This document shows positions 44,307 through 54,052 of a stretch of 64,000 nucleotides of DNA, piece by piece. Positions within the stretch are counted from its first letter, which is position 1. Each line of letters opens with the position of its first letter. The position numbers were made by a program, and so were the translations under genes. This stretch comes from Gammaproteobacteria bacterium (GTDB lineage: Bacteria > Pseudomonadota > Gammaproteobacteria > UBA6429 > Thiohalophilaceae): the NCBI GenBank assembly GCA_024275115.1, contig JAJRZT010000082.1, positions 1 to 64,000 on the forward strand. The letters run 5' to 3'. The notes below the pieces were generated by a model. It saw only the letters and a program-made list of their open reading frames with translations. It did no database searches and was not told the DNA's origin.

Positions 44307-45578
44307 ATGGCACGCGAGCTGTTTATTTTTTTAGATTCTACCCGGCAAAACAATGCCCGACTGGATAACGAACTGGAACCTGGCTCGGCACATGGCCGCT
44401 GGGTATTGTGTAATAATGGCAAGCCTCTCGGCACCTTAATAAAGGGACCGCTCTCTTCTGCCGCTAAAGCTGCACGTGATGCGCGGGTTATTGTTATTGT
44501 ACCCGGAGAAGACGTTGTTGTTGCTGAAGTCAGTTTACCTGGCCAGAATAAACAACGCTTATTGGCAGCACTTCCATTCGCTTTAGAAGAACAACTGATT
44601 GATGATGTCAGTGATTTGCACTTTGTGCTTGGACCACGCTACGGTAATAACCAATATGTGGTTGCGGTTGTTAACCGCGAATGCATGCAGCGTTGGAGTG
44701 ACATTTGTGATGAGCTTGGTTTACGTGTTGATGTGATGCTGCCAGACACGCTGGCATTGTCAACCAGCATTGGTACCTGGACCATATTGCTGGAAGATAC
44801 CCGTTCGGTTGTTCGCACCGGTGTACACGCAGGCTTTGCTGTTGATCACAGCAATCTAAATCAATTGTTAAGCACCACAATAAGCGATGCCGAAGGTGTG
44901 ACACCTGAACGAATCAATATTATTGACTGTCGTGATATTAATGTTAATACAAATGACTTTAGTCTTGATTCCGGTATTGAGTTGCATGTTAATAATTTTG
45001 AAAACGATAGCCTAATCTGGCTGGCGGAGCATTTTGATTATGAAGCACCGGTTAATTTGCTTTTTGGAGAATTTAGCCGAAAAGAAAAGGTTAAAGGTCA
45101 TCTGCGAAAATGGTACCCTGCTGCTATGTTGTTAGCGGCGGTTTTATTTTTAAACGTGACAACAACGGTTGTTAACTATGTTTCATTAAGTAATGAAAGC
45201 CAGAAGTTAACAGCCGAAATGGAACAGCTGTACAAAAGAACCTTTCCTCAGGCTAAACGTATTGTTAATGCCCCAGCTCAAATGCAGCAGAAACTTAATG
45301 CGCTCCAAAGCCGCACAGGCAATAGTCAGTCAAGTTTATCTGCAATGTTGACTCAGATTGCGCCCATTTTGCGCTCAACGCCGGGGTTAATAATAAAATC
45401 GTTACGTTACCAGAATGGCCGTATCGATATTGAATCAGATTTAAGAAATTTTGCGGCCTTAAATCAGTTAGAAAAAGCGTTGTCTGAGCGAGCTGGGATG
45501 AAAGTTGAGATTAAGTCGGCATCACAAAATAAAGATAAAGTTGTCAGCCGCCTGGAAATCAGGAGGCCGGGTTCATGA
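44307..45578 (+). CDS. gspL: Type II secretion system protein GspL
   Basis: Cytoplasmic actin-like region (LLAALPFALEEQLIDDVSDLHFVLG) plus TM; position. Confidence 0.9.
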   Translation: MARELFIFLDSTRQNNARLDNELEPGSAHGRWVLCNNGKPLGTLIKGPLSSAAKAARDARVIVIVPGEDVVVAEVSLPGQNKQRLLAALPFALEEQLIDDVSDLHFVLGPRYGNNQYVVAVVNRECMQRWSDICDELGLRVDVMLPDTLALSTSIGTWTILLEDTRSVVRTGVHAGFAVDHSNLNQLLSTTISDAEGVTPERINIIDCRDINVNTNDFSLDSGIELHVNNFENDSLIWLAEHFDYEAPVNLLFGEFSRKEKVKGHLRKWYPAAMLLAAVLFLNVTTTVVNYVSLSNESQKLTAEMEQLYKRTFPQAKRIVNAPAQMQQKLNALQSRTGNSQSSLSAMLTQIAPILRSTPGLIIKSLRYQNGRIDIESDLRNFAALNQLEKALSERAGMKVEIKSASQNKDKVVSRLEIRRPGS

Positions 45579-46063
45579 AAGTAATTAAAGAGTATCTTAA
45601 CGGCCTTGAGTCGCGCGAGCGTAACCTGGTTATAGTTGCTGCTGTTTTGGTGGCACTGGTTATACCGTATCAGTTTGCCTGGAAACCTTTTTCTGCAAGC
45701 CTGGACAACATGAATATACGAGTGAAATCTCAAAGAAATCAATTTTCGACAATGCAGGTTCAAGCAACCGAAATTAGAAAGCTTCGGGGAAGTGGAGCAA
45801 TGGTTGCGCAACCTGGCAAGCAGTTCCTGAACAATCTGATTAATACCGCAGCAAAAAAAAATGGCCTGGCAAATGCGCTTAATATAAAAGCAGACAGTGA
45901 AAATAATTTACGTGTATCGATGGATAATGTGCCTTTTGATAATGTTATAAACTGGCTGGATCAATTAATAACAAAAAGTGGCGTTATTGTGAATAAATTA
46001 ACAGTTGACAGGATGCCAACGGTTGGCCGAGTGAATATAACTGTTTATATGGAAGCGCCATGA
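45575..46063 (+). CDS. gspM: Type II secretion system protein GspM
   Basis: Small TM protein ending VGRVNITVYMEAP; position. Confidence 0.88.
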   Translation: MKVIKEYLNGLESRERNLVIVAAVLVALVIPYQFAWKPFSASLDNMNIRVKSQRNQFSTMQVQATEIRKLRGSGAMVAQPGKQFLNNLINTAAKKNGLANALNIKADSENNLRVSMDNVPFDNVINWLDQLITKSGVIVNKLTVDRMPTVGRVNITVYMEAP

Positions 46064-46905
46064 TTGGTTTAAAATCAAAAGCATCGCGTAGCAGTAAGCG
46101 ACGTAAGCGTAAACTAAAGCTAAAGCGTCGATATATACGTTATACGGTATTCGCGGTTATTTCATATCTGGTATTTTTAGTTGTAACTTTACCTGCAAGT
46201 GTTGGTTTTTCATTTATTAAGAATAATCCACAGTTAAACAGGCAACTTCAGTTTAGCTCTGTCACGGGAACGGTTTGGTCGGGTAGTGCCAGTGCTGTGC
46301 ATATCTCAGGAATAAATATTGGCCAACTGGACTGGAACTTGAAGTTGTTTCCTTTATTATTGGGTGAACTCAGTGTTTATTTAAAGATCAACAACCCACA
46401 GGCTTCTGCCAGCATGCTGTCCGGCTCAGGAACCATTGCTATTTCAGTTTTTGGGGATATTAGTGTTAATAACTTCACTGCTGCATTCCCGGTCGGTTTA
46501 CTCGCACCTCTAATGTATGGTTTGCCTGCGCGGTTTGGTGGTGATGTAAATATGCATATCGACTCTTTATCGCTTGTAAAAGGAAATAGCATTAACCTGA
46601 AATCGCGCATTGTTGTATCTAAAGCGCGGCTGGTTTCTCCGCAACGCATTGAGTATGGCGATATTCTAATTCAGGCTTCACCGCAACTTTCCGGTAGTCA
46701 GCTTGTGTTAACCGATCAGGGTGGCCCGTTGATACTTGACGGTAATGTTAAAATAAAAGGTAATGGTCTTTATTCAGTAAATCTTGGCTTAGGTGCGAGA
46801 AACAGTGCTTCCAAAGATTTACAAAATGGTTTGCGTTTTCTTGGGCAGCGCGATGCAACCGGCAAGTACCGTTATAAATCTAAAGGCAAGTTAACAAACT
46901 GGTAA
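46060..46905 (+). CDS. gspN: Type II secretion system protein GspN
   Basis: Single TM, TGTVWSGSA, position at end of gsp operon. Confidence 0.85.
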   Translation: MIGLKSKASRSSKRRKRKLKLKRRYIRYTVFAVISYLVFLVVTLPASVGFSFIKNNPQLNRQLQFSSVTGTVWSGSASAVHISGINIGQLDWNLKLFPLLLGELSVYLKINNPQASASMLSGSGTIAISVFGDISVNNFTAAFPVGLLAPLMYGLPARFGGDVNMHIDSLSLVKGNSINLKSRIVVSKARLVSPQRIEYGDILIQASPQLSGSQLVLTDQGGPLILDGNVKIKGNGLYSVNLGLGARNSASKDLQNGLRFLGQRDATGKYRYKSKGKLTNW

Positions 46906-46910
46906 GTATA

Positions 46911-47069
46911 GGGGCTGTTGATCTTTCATCTATTGTTTGATTTTGGCTAATTTTATCCCTGCCGGTGTTATTTTCCACTATCAATGGAGTGCATTGATAC
47001 GTAAAAAATGCCTTGCCAGGACTAAAATTATCTCAAAATCAACCTAACATCTGAATGATCAACAGCCCC
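46911..47069. repeat. MITE-like palindromic element (copy 2) with 13-bp perfect terminal inverted repeats
   Basis: GGGGCTGTTGATC (46911-46923) and GATCAACAGCCCC (47057-47069); arms remain complementary inward to a central CTATCAATG-gagtg-CATTGATAC loop. Confidence 0.88.
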
Positions 47070-47079
47070 TGGGCTGTTG

Positions 47080-48432
47080 TTACTCGATACCAAGTTTTTT
47101 AATTCGATAACGCAGTGCTCTGAAGGTAATCCCTAGTACTTTTGCGGCTGCTGTTTTATTGTATTTTGTTTGTTCCAGCGCTTTTATAATTGCTTTCTTT
47201 TCTGTGTTAAGTAATGCAGGGTCAAGGCTTAAGTTAATCAGGCTTATATCTTGCTGGCTTGAATTTTTTAGGGGTGAGCTCTCCGGAAGCTGCAAATCAT
47301 CGACTGAAATTGTATTACCTTCAAAGAGAGTCATTGCGCGTTCAAGAATATTTTCCAGTTCACGTACATTTCCAGGAAAGGAATAAGCCTGTAACGACTT
47401 TATTGCGGTGTTGGATAATTTAACAACATCGGTTTGCCATTCTTTGGCAATCTTTCGCAGAATATGTTGTGCAAGTAAGGGGATGTCATCAGTATGGTCT
47501 CGCAGTGAAGGTACTTTTAATTCAATCACATTAATTCGGTAAAACAAATCCTGGCGAAACTCACCTGCTTCGACCAGTTGCTGCAGGTTTTTATGTGTTG
47601 CACTTAAAATGCGGACATTAACCGGTATTTCAGCTTGATGCCCAATGGGGCGAATGGCTTTTTCCTGTATAGCACGCAATAGTTTAACTTGCATGGCTAA
47701 GGGTAAGTCAGCAACTTCATCTAAAAAAAGTGTACCGCCGTCGGCGGCCTGAAATAGCCCGGTTTTATCGTTGGTGGCACCGGTAAAGCTGCCTTTTTTA
47801 TGGCCAAAAAATTCGCTTTCAACCAGCTCAGTTGGGATGGCGCCACAGTTTACCGGTACAAAGGACTGGGTTTTTCGTGGTCCATTGTCATGAATAAGTC
47901 TTGCGGCCAGTTCTTTACCTGAACCGGATTCACCACTCACATAAACCGGAGCCTGGCTTCGTGCCAGTTTAATAATAGTTTTGCGGGTAGTTTCAATAAT
48001 GGCAGATTTTCCCAACAGCGCCTGCTCTGAGTGAATGACTTTGTCTGATGTTTTATTTTTAAGTTCAAGCGCACTTGAAACCAGATTACGCAGTATTTTT
48101 AAATCAACGGGTTTGGATATAAAATCAAAAGCGCCGGCTTTAAGTGCCTCGATAGCTGATTCCATATTACCGTGCGCGGTAATCATGGCAACAGGCAGTT
48201 CAGGATAGTTTTCAGAGATATGACGAACAAGATCAATGCCATTGCCATCTGGCAGTTTCATATCGCTTAAGCATAGATCAAAATCAGATTCAGCAAGATA
48301 GGCTTTTGCCTGAGTAATATCTTCTGCGGTTTGCGTATCAATGTCCATGCGAGACAAAGTAATATCCAGTAATTCACGAATATCGGGTTCATCATCAATA
48401 ATAAGAGCTTTAAAGCTTGTTTTTTTATTCAT
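47080..48432 (-). CDS. pilR: Sigma-54-dependent response regulator, PilR/NtrC type
   Basis: Receiver domain; AAA+ GESGSGKELAARLIH, ESEFFGHKKGSFTGA; C-term Fis-type HTH. Assigned by neighbourhood. Confidence 0.85.
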   Translation of the reverse strand: MNKKTSFKALIIDDEPDIRELLDITLSRMDIDTQTAEDITQAKAYLAESDFDLCLSDMKLPDGNGIDLVRHISENYPELPVAMITAHGNMESAIEALKAGAFDFISKPVDLKILRNLVSSALELKNKTSDKVIHSEQALLGKSAIIETTRKTIIKLARSQAPVYVSGESGSGKELAARLIHDNGPRKTQSFVPVNCGAIPTELVESEFFGHKKGSFTGATNDKTGLFQAADGGTLFLDEVADLPLAMQVKLLRAIQEKAIRPIGHQAEIPVNVRILSATHKNLQQLVEAGEFRQDLFYRINVIELKVPSLRDHTDDIPLLAQHILRKIAKEWQTDVVKLSNTAIKSLQAYSFPGNVRELENILERAMTLFEGNTISVDDLQLPESSPLKNSSQQDISLINLSLDPALLNTEKKAIIKALEQTKYNKTAAAKVLGITFRALRYRIKKLGIE

Positions 48433-50129
48433 TAACTTATACTACGTCGGGGATCCTGAAAGGTTATTCTAAAACAACTGCCGCCAGTTGCAACAGGAAT
48501 ATAATTCATTCGCGCCTGATTGCATTCAGTCAGTTCTCTTGAAATATAAAGTCCTAAACCACTGCCAGTGGGTTCTGTTGTAAAAAAGGGTTCAAAAATA
48601 TGTTGGGCAGTTTCTGCTGTCATGCCACTGCCATGATCAATAATATCAAGAAAGGGACGGTTAAACTCGGGGGTAATACCACCACGCAGTTCTATTTTTG
48701 GATTGTTTAAATGTTCTTTACTGTGGCGTAAACCGTTTTCACACAGGTTTGTTAATATTTGTTCTAAATGGGAAATATCAAAACGAATTTTTACCTCGGC
48801 AGGTTTTATATCGATAGAAATTTCATCTTTATTTTTCTCATTGGCATGGAGATGTTGTATTTTCTTGTCAAAATGCTGGCTGGCAATAAAACCATTTACA
48901 AATGTCTGTAAGAATTTTTTCAGCTCAAAGACTTCTGGCCGTGAATGATCGCGCCGACCGAGTTGCATAATATTTTCAATGATGGTGTTCATCCGAGCGG
49001 ACTGTTCAAAAATAATTTGCGTTAGCCGTTTGTCATGTTTGTCCAGATTTGCCGATTCTTCTAATAGTTGGCCAGCATGACTGATAGCCCCCAATGGGTT
49101 TCTTATTTCATGTGCAATACTCGCGGTTAGTCGCCCCAGTGCAGCGAGTTGCAGGTGCTGTGCCTGTTGTGCCATTACCGATGTATCTTCCAAAAAAATG
49201 AGTATGCCTGATTTATTATCCTGTGTGATTTTAGCAAAACGAGGCATGACATTGGCATGCAGTGGTGTTGGGCGAATAACCTGTGGTGTGAACTCAGAGT
49301 TTTTTCGCCATTGCTCCACTTGCTGCACAAGCTCTGGAACAATAATCGAAAGATTAGGCAGCCTGCTTGTTGATGGCATGCCGAGCATATGCCATGCGGA
49401 CTCGTTAATCAGCCGCATATCATTGTCGTTATCGATTACAAGAATGCCGGTTTGCATTCGCTGAATAATATGTTCAGTAAGTTGAGCCATATTGGCCAGA
49501 TCAACGCCGCGTTTAACGGCGAGTGCTTCACTTTCTTTTATGCGAATCGACAGCTTGTGTGAAATAATGGCAGCACTAAAAAAGATAACACCCAGAATAC
49601 CTGCATAGGTATAGCCCGACGTGGGTTCGCTCTGGATATAATGACTAAAGAGCTGGTGCCCAAGTAAGGTAATGGTGGCCAGTGCTGCAAAGTAAAGCGC
49701 TGAGCGAAAGGGTACGATCATACTATTACCGGCAACAGTAATAAGAAGCAGAGTACCTAAGCCTGTTTGGATACCCCCACTGGCATGCATTAATAGTAAA
49801 ATGGCAATGCAGTCGACCAGCACGCTGCTGTGAATTTGTATTAGCTGGTTGGGTTTTTTTAATTGAATCATCATCCAGAAGAGGCAGGCAACCACAAGAT
49901 AATAAAGGCTTGTTTGAGTAAACAGGGCCTCATTAACACTGCCGAGTGGATGAAATGTAATTTCGGTAATGGCTAAAAAAAGAAAAAAAGCAGAAAGGGC
50001 GGTACGGTAAATATTTAAATAGGTGAGTGGTTTCCACGCATCAATGTGCTGATCGTTTCCCTGTGCATTGAGTGTGGGCGGGTTAAGAGTAAAAGTATTT
50101 TTTGTTGCCATAGCCTGTATATTAAGCAA
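48432..50129 (-). CDS. pilS: Sensor histidine kinase, PilS-like (start may be 50111)
   Basis: Multi-TM N-term, PAS, SIAHEIRNPLGAISHAGQLL H-box, GSGLGLYISRELTE ATPase box. Confidence 0.85.
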   Translation of the reverse strand: MLNIQAMATKNTFTLNPPTLNAQGNDQHIDAWKPLTYLNIYRTALSAFFLFLAITEITFHPLGSVNEALFTQTSLYYLVVACLFWMMIQLKKPNQLIQIHSSVLVDCIAILLLMHASGGIQTGLGTLLLITVAGNSMIVPFRSALYFAALATITLLGHQLFSHYIQSEPTSGYTYAGILGVIFFSAAIISHKLSIRIKESEALAVKRGVDLANMAQLTEHIIQRMQTGILVIDNDNDMRLINESAWHMLGMPSTSRLPNLSIIVPELVQQVEQWRKNSEFTPQVIRPTPLHANVMPRFAKITQDNKSGILIFLEDTSVMAQQAQHLQLAALGRLTASIAHEIRNPLGAISHAGQLLEESANLDKHDKRLTQIIFEQSARMNTIIENIMQLGRRDHSRPEVFELKKFLQTFVNGFIASQHFDKKIQHLHANEKNKDEISIDIKPAEVKIRFDISHLEQILTNLCENGLRHSKEHLNNPKIELRGGITPEFNRPFLDIIDHGSGMTAETAQHIFEPFFTTEPTGSGLGLYISRELTECNQARMNYIPVATGGSCFRITFQDPRRSIS

Positions 50130-50135
50130 GATACT

Positions 50136-50258
50136 GTTTTAATCTAAAGTCCTCGCCCGCTTGCGGCGGGTACAAAACCGTTAGGGTTTCCAAAGGGGAG
50201 AAGCTGAGCTCTCCTCTTTGGTCGGCAGCGGGGTATATACCCCGTTGACGATATATAA
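50136..50258. repeat. Dispersed palindrome-rich intergenic repeat, long form (copy A)
   Basis: TTTAATCTAAAGTCCTCGCCCGCTTGCGGCGGGTACAAAACCGTT...GACGATATATAA shared with 56238-56294; contains an extra 64 bp (50183-50246). Confidence 0.85.
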
Positions 50259-50272
50259 TTGATTTTGCCACT

Positions 50273-50494
50273 TTATTTTTTATGTGCTTCACAACAAAAA
50301 AATTGCTTGCCCAGTTTGAGTGCTTCCTGTTCAGGTATATGGACACCGCAGGTTGAACACTGCACCATATTTTCTATATCCGGTTTATTTTTTTGTTGTT
50401 TATGGGTACTGGCTTTTTTGGCTAGCCAGTTCTGGTACATACGGTAGGCTAGCCAGATGATGGCGACAATAATGAGTAAGCGGATCAGGTTCAT
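50273..50494 (-). CDS. PP0621-family small membrane protein with CxxC zinc-like motif
   Basis: N-term TM; MVQCSTCGVHIPEQEALKLGKQFFCCEAHKK; next to pilS. Confidence 0.85.
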   Translation of the reverse strand: MNLIRLLIIVAIIWLAYRMYQNWLAKKASTHKQQKNKPDIENMVQCSTCGVHIPEQEALKLGKQFFCCEAHKK

Positions 50495-50598
50495 AGTATT
50501 TACATTATAATAATTTGTTTATTAATCATAGCCTTATATGGTGTGTAAGGCCAGTGAGTTGGTTAATTAATGGCTGTTTTAATTAAAGAGAGGGGCTT

Positions 50599-51486
50599 CT
50601 AATCATTGTAAAGGGTGAGTATGGGCTGCCTTTTGTGCTGTGTTTTGGTGTAAATTGTGATAATACGGGAGCTAATCTCCGCACTCAGTGGCTTGCCTTC
50701 GAGAAAGTCGTCTATTTGTGTATAGCTGAGCCCAAGTACATCTTCATCGGCTTTTCCGGGGGCTAAACATTCTAAATCGGCTGTCGGGGTTTTATCAATA
50801 AGGGTTTGTGGTGCACCTAGAGTTGATGCAATTTGTCTGATCTGGCGTTTATTTAGGCCAAACAAGGGAGCTAAATCACAGGCGCCATCACCGTATTTGG
50901 TAAAAAAGCCGGTAATATTTTCTGCTGAGTGGTCAGTTCCCACGACTAAACCACCGACCAGCCCGGCAACTTTGTACTGGGCTATCATTCGTACCCGTGC
51001 TTTGACATTACCCTTGGCAAAGTCAATGTGGAAGGCATTGTCGGATAGAATATTTTGCTCTTCAAGTGCGCGCAGAGTTTCGTCATGGATGCTGTCGGTG
51101 CCGGTTTTAATATTAATACAAATATTTTTAGTGGCCTGAATAAATTGCAGTGAACGTTGAGCGTCATCTTCGTCAGCCTGAATATTATAAGGCAGGCGCA
51201 CGGCAATAAAAGTATAGTGCGGCTCTTGTTGCTGTTCCTGATTTAACGCATTAACCGCAAGTTGTACAAGCCGACCACAGACGCATGAATCAATACCCCC
51301 GCTAATCCCCAGAACAAGATGCTTGAGCCCTGCATTTTTGAGCGTTTGCTTTATAAAATCGATGCGTCGCTGTATCTCAAAGTCAGGATCAATGCTGGGC
51401 AGAACCTTCATTTCTGCTCGAATTACTTCTTCTGTCATTGCTTTTGTGCCCATTGTGCTTCCTGATAATAATGGTGGAGAAGGCAT
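50599..51486 (-). CDS. nadE: NH3-dependent NAD+ synthetase NadE (true start probably downstream of 51486)
   Basis: [52 protein letters not shown]; no glutaminase domain. Confidence 0.94.
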   Translation of the reverse strand: MPSPPLLSGSTMGTKAMTEEVIRAEMKVLPSIDPDFEIQRRIDFIKQTLKNAGLKHLVLGISGGIDSCVCGRLVQLAVNALNQEQQQEPHYTFIAVRLPYNIQADEDDAQRSLQFIQATKNICINIKTGTDSIHDETLRALEEQNILSDNAFHIDFAKGNVKARVRMIAQYKVAGLVGGLVVGTDHSAENITGFFTKYGDGACDLAPLFGLNKRQIRQIASTLGAPQTLIDKTPTADLECLAPGKADEDVLGLSYTQIDDFLEGKPLSAEISSRIITIYTKTQHKRQPILTLYND

Positions 51487-51677
51487 TTTGCCAAAATCTT
51501 TGCAAAGTTGCGAGATACAATTGAAATTTGCTGAAAACGATTTTTTGTTTGAGCTTCGTTTGGTTTAGCTGGGATAAGGGGCTTATTTAGCGATGGTAAT
51601 TCGAATAAAATGCAGTTAATCTCAGTTTACTTAATTTTGTGCAAAATAATACAGGGTTAGTCTAAAATAGTGTGTAA

Positions 51678-52070
<393 letters not shown>

Positions 52071-52109
52071 GTTACAGTAGCCTGGTTGCCGATTAGCCTG
52101 GCTTATCTT

Positions 52110-52913
52110 TTAATTTTTCATCACATCTAACGTGGCTGGGTGATTGGGGTGGTTGAGCTGCAACACCCGTAAAGCATCTTTTTCCAGGTTTTTCAGGCCT
52201 AATTTTCGGTAGCCCAGCACCATGACTGCCAATGCATCGGGGATTGCTTTTGTTTTAGGGTAGTTCTGGATAACGTACTTTGCGCGGTTAACAGCGGCTA
52301 AAAACGCATTTCGATTCATATAGTATTTTGCGACAAATACTTCATAGCGTGCCAGGTTGTCACGTAAAAGCTTCATACGTTTTATTGCATCATTGCGATA
52401 CTGGGTTTTTGGGTAGCGTTTTAGCAGTTCAGCAAAATACTGGAAAGCCTGACGTGCTGCTTTTGGGTCACGCTCAGCTTCATCCTGATTGAATAATTTA
52501 CTAAAGAATGAGCTGTTCACATCAAAAGCGGCCAGGCCTTTTAAATAGTAGAGATAGTCCACGTTAGGGTGGTTGGGGTGAAGTTTGATAAAGCGATCAG
52601 CCGACAAAATAGCCGTTTCAGGCTCGTTGTCTTTATAATAAGCATAAGCAATTTCAAGTTGTGCACGTTCTGCGTATTTACCGTAAGGATAGCGTGACTC
52701 GATTTGCTCGTAGAGTTTAATCGCATCTTCGTAGTTTGTATCATTCAGGTGGTTTTTAGCTTCTTTGTACAGTTCGGCGGCGCTAATATCTTCAGGCAGA
52801 TCTTCTGCAGTCATCCCGGCGCAGCCATGTAAAAGAACCAGACTCACAGAGACTAAAATAATATTAGATAAAAAACGTTTCCAGCTTGATAGATTCATAC
52901 TTGATAGATTCAT
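52110..52913 (-). CDS. bamD: Outer membrane assembly lipoprotein BamD
   Basis: Lipobox LLHGC; TPR ESRYPYGKYAERAQLEIAYAYYK; N-terminal duplication MNLSSMNLSS. Confidence 0.93.
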   Translation of the reverse strand: MNLSSMNLSSWKRFLSNIILVSVSLVLLHGCAGMTAEDLPEDISAAELYKEAKNHLNDTNYEDAIKLYEQIESRYPYGKYAERAQLEIAYAYYKDNEPETAILSADRFIKLHPNHPNVDYLYYLKGLAAFDVNSSFFSKLFNQDEAERDPKAARQAFQYFAELLKRYPKTQYRNDAIKRMKLLRDNLARYEVFVAKYYMNRNAFLAAVNRAKYVIQNYPKTKAIPDALAVMVLGYRKLGLKNLEKDALRVLQLNHPNHPATLDVMKN

Positions 52914-52914
52914 A
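52885..52914. repeat. 15-bp tandem duplication (2 units) covering the bamD start codon
   Basis: CTTGATAGATTCATA at 52885-52899 and 52900-52914, identical. Confidence 0.95.
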
Positions 52915-53029
52915 ATGGCTTATTGCTTTATTTAGGTAATAGCGAAGGATGCAGTATACTCTGATGAGTCAGCAGATTAAATGCCTGACTTTGTAACATT
53001 GACCTAAAAATAACAAAGATCCCTTAAAA

Positions 53030-53104
53030 CCGATGCCAGTAGAACCGATGCCAGTAGAACCGATGCCAGTAGAACCGATGCCAGTAGAACCGATGCCAGT
53101 AGAA
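53030..53104. repeat. 15-bp tandem repeat (5 identical units) at the 5' end of rluD
   Basis: CCGATGCCAGTAGAA x5; each unit has an in-frame ATG and encodes MPVEP. Confidence 0.97.
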
Positions 53105-54052
53105 CCGCAAATATTAAAAGCCATTGTGCCGCAATCACTCACAGGAAAGCGCCTCGACCAGGTCTTAAGCCAGTTATTTAACCAGTATTCCCGTGCCCGG
53201 CTAAAACAGTGGATTCAAGCCGGTCGCGTCAGCGTTGAACAGCAGCAGCGAAAGCCAAAAGACAAGGTGTATGCGGGTGAAAATATTATTGTTAAAGTTG
53301 AAGCCGAAGTTGAAGTGGTCTGGCAGGCGGAGGACATCCCGCTGAATATTATCTTCGAAGATGATGAAATTCTGGTGCTTAACAAGCCCGTTGGTATGGT
53401 GGTGCACCCTGCACCGGGGCATTCTGCTGGAACACTCTGTAATGCCTTATTGCATCATGTGCCTAATGCTGAAAACCTGCCACGCGCGGGCGTGGTGCAT
53501 CGCCTGGATAAAGACACATCGGGAATAACCGTGGTGGCTAAAACCCTAAGTGCACATTGTTATCTGGTTGAGCAATTGCAGGCAAGAGAAATTGCCCGGG
53601 AATATATAGCACTGGTGCAAGGGGAAATGACCGCCGGGGGGACGGTCGATGCGGCGATTGGACGGCATAAAGTCGACCGCAAGCGCATGGCGGTGCGTGG
53701 TGATTTAGACAGCGGTGCAAAACATGCGGTCACCCATTACCGAATTCGACAGCGTTACCATGCCCATACCTTATTAGATGTAAAACTGGAAACCGGCCGG
53801 ACTCACCAAATTCGGGTGCATATGGCACATATTCATTACCCCATTGTGGGTGACCCTGTTTACGGTGGGCGGGTGCGCATCCCAAAGCAGTCGAGTGATA
53901 GCGTACGCGAAGCACTTCAGCAATTTAAACGCCAGGCGTTACATGCGTATCAACTCACACTGTCACACCCGGCTACAAAAGAGCAAATGCAATGGCAGGC
54001 ACCGCTAGCGGATGATATTCAGCAATTATTAACCAAACTCGAAGCCTTATGA
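53033..54052 (+). CDS. rluD: 23S rRNA pseudouridine synthase RluD
   Basis: S4-like N-term; GVVHRLDKDTSGITVVAKT; GRTHQIRVHMAHIHYPIVGDPVYGG. Confidence 0.95.
   Translation: MPVEPMPVEPMPVEPMPVEPMPVEPQILKAIVPQSLTGKRLDQVLSQLFNQYSRARLKQWIQAGRVSVEQQQRKPKDKVYAGENIIVKVEAEVEVVWQAEDIPLNIIFEDDEILVLNKPVGMVVHPAPGHSAGTLCNALLHHVPNAENLPRAGVVHRLDKDTSGITVVAKTLSAHCYLVEQLQAREIAREYIALVQGEMTAGGTVDAAIGRHKVDRKRMAVRGDLDSGAKHAVTHYRIRQRYHAHTLLDVKLETGRTHQIRVHMAHIHYPIVGDPVYGGRVRIPKQSSDSVREALQQFKRQALHAYQLTLSHPATKEQMQWQAPLADDIQQLLTKLEAL

Noticed and set aside
50122-50346. ORF 50122-50346 (-)
   Set aside because: Runs through dispersed repeat copy A and overlaps the PP0621-like gene in another frame; no family resemblance.
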